Shown here piece after piece: positions 63,903 through 64,000 of a stretch of 64,000 nt of DNA (position 1 is its first letter; each line of letters begins with the position of its first letter). Below the pieces are notes generated by a model that saw nothing but the letters and a program-made list of their open reading frames with translations, did no database searches and had not been told where the DNA came from. The DNA is taken from the NCBI RefSeq assembly GCF_009832905.1, contig NZ_CP047135.1, positions 4,194,001 to 4,258,000 on the forward strand, given 5' to 3'. Source of the DNA: Stenotrophomonas sp. 364. Lineage in GTDB: Bacteria; Pseudomonadota; Gammaproteobacteria; Xanthomonadales; Xanthomonadaceae. Made by a program: the position numbers and the translations under genes.

Positions 63903-64000
63903 CCACCGCTTGCCTCCCGCGCGAGCACACGCCCATGACCTGTGGCCCCTTCCTGCCGCCCTGGCGGCTGCTACGCTTGCCGGGTTTTCTACTACGGTGC

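Overview
The window is GC-rich chromosomal DNA, very probably from Stenotrophomonas or a close relative in the Xanthomonadaceae. The reasons are the many small GTAG-headed hairpin repeats (SMAG-type REP elements, known from S. maltophilia), the xanthomonadin-type aryl polyene (APE) pigment cluster with an adjacent xanB2 chorismatase, and the general gene content. No rRNA, tRNA, CRISPR array, prophage or insertion sequence was recognised.

Layout. 1-3.3 kb: a small orphan type VI secretion (T6SS) effector module on the minus strand (DUF4123 adaptor, VasX-like membrane toxin, DUF6708 protein). 3.4-12.1 kb: housekeeping genes including an AraC regulator, a three-gene operon (lipoprotein hydrolase plus a NatAB-like ABC exporter), a diguanylate cyclase, ferredoxin-NADP reductase and a YadGH-like ABC exporter. 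12.1-22.3 kb: panE, an epimerase, a TatD nuclease, hrpB helicase, rluE, an exported methyltransferase and an aldo/keto reductase. 22.3-24.2 kb: the RNA ligase gene rtcB behind an unusually long, structured leader. 24.2-38.4 kb: redox genes under an Rrf2 regulator, a chemoreceptor, a LysR/MFS pair, a PatZ-like acetyltransferase, the magnesium channel MgtE and a Kef-type antiporter. 38.5-42.1 kb: a large membrane-anchored ankyrin protein overlapped by a YcgL gene. 42.1-43.0 kb: a gene-free repeat island. 43.0-61.1 kb: the APE cluster. 61.1-63.6 kb: a cytochrome bd-type quinol oxidase, followed by a long palindrome.

The APE cluster is one run of tightly overlapping minus-strand genes (about 59.9 down to 43.5 kb). 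It encodes two carrier proteins, three ketosynthase-type proteins, a ketoreductase, a FabA-like dehydratase, a ligase-dehydratase fusion, two acyltransferases, a glycosyltransferase, an aromatic amino acid lyase, a thioesterase, a flavoprotein with a halogenase-type motif, and an export set (LolA-like, MMPL and a DUF3261 lipoprotein). xanB2, which makes hydroxybenzoate from chorismate, is divergent from its promoter end. Together they should build an aryl polyene lipid and place it in the outer membrane.

The most unusual signals are non-coding. (1) A family of composite palindromes has a conserved strand and a conserved CATCCATG loop, but both its outer arms and its inner stem differ from copy to copy while staying self-complementary. 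(2) An inverted pair of REP hairpins lies in frame inside the pigment exporter gene. (3) A leader ORF, an attenuator-like terminator and a structured-RNA candidate precede rtcB.
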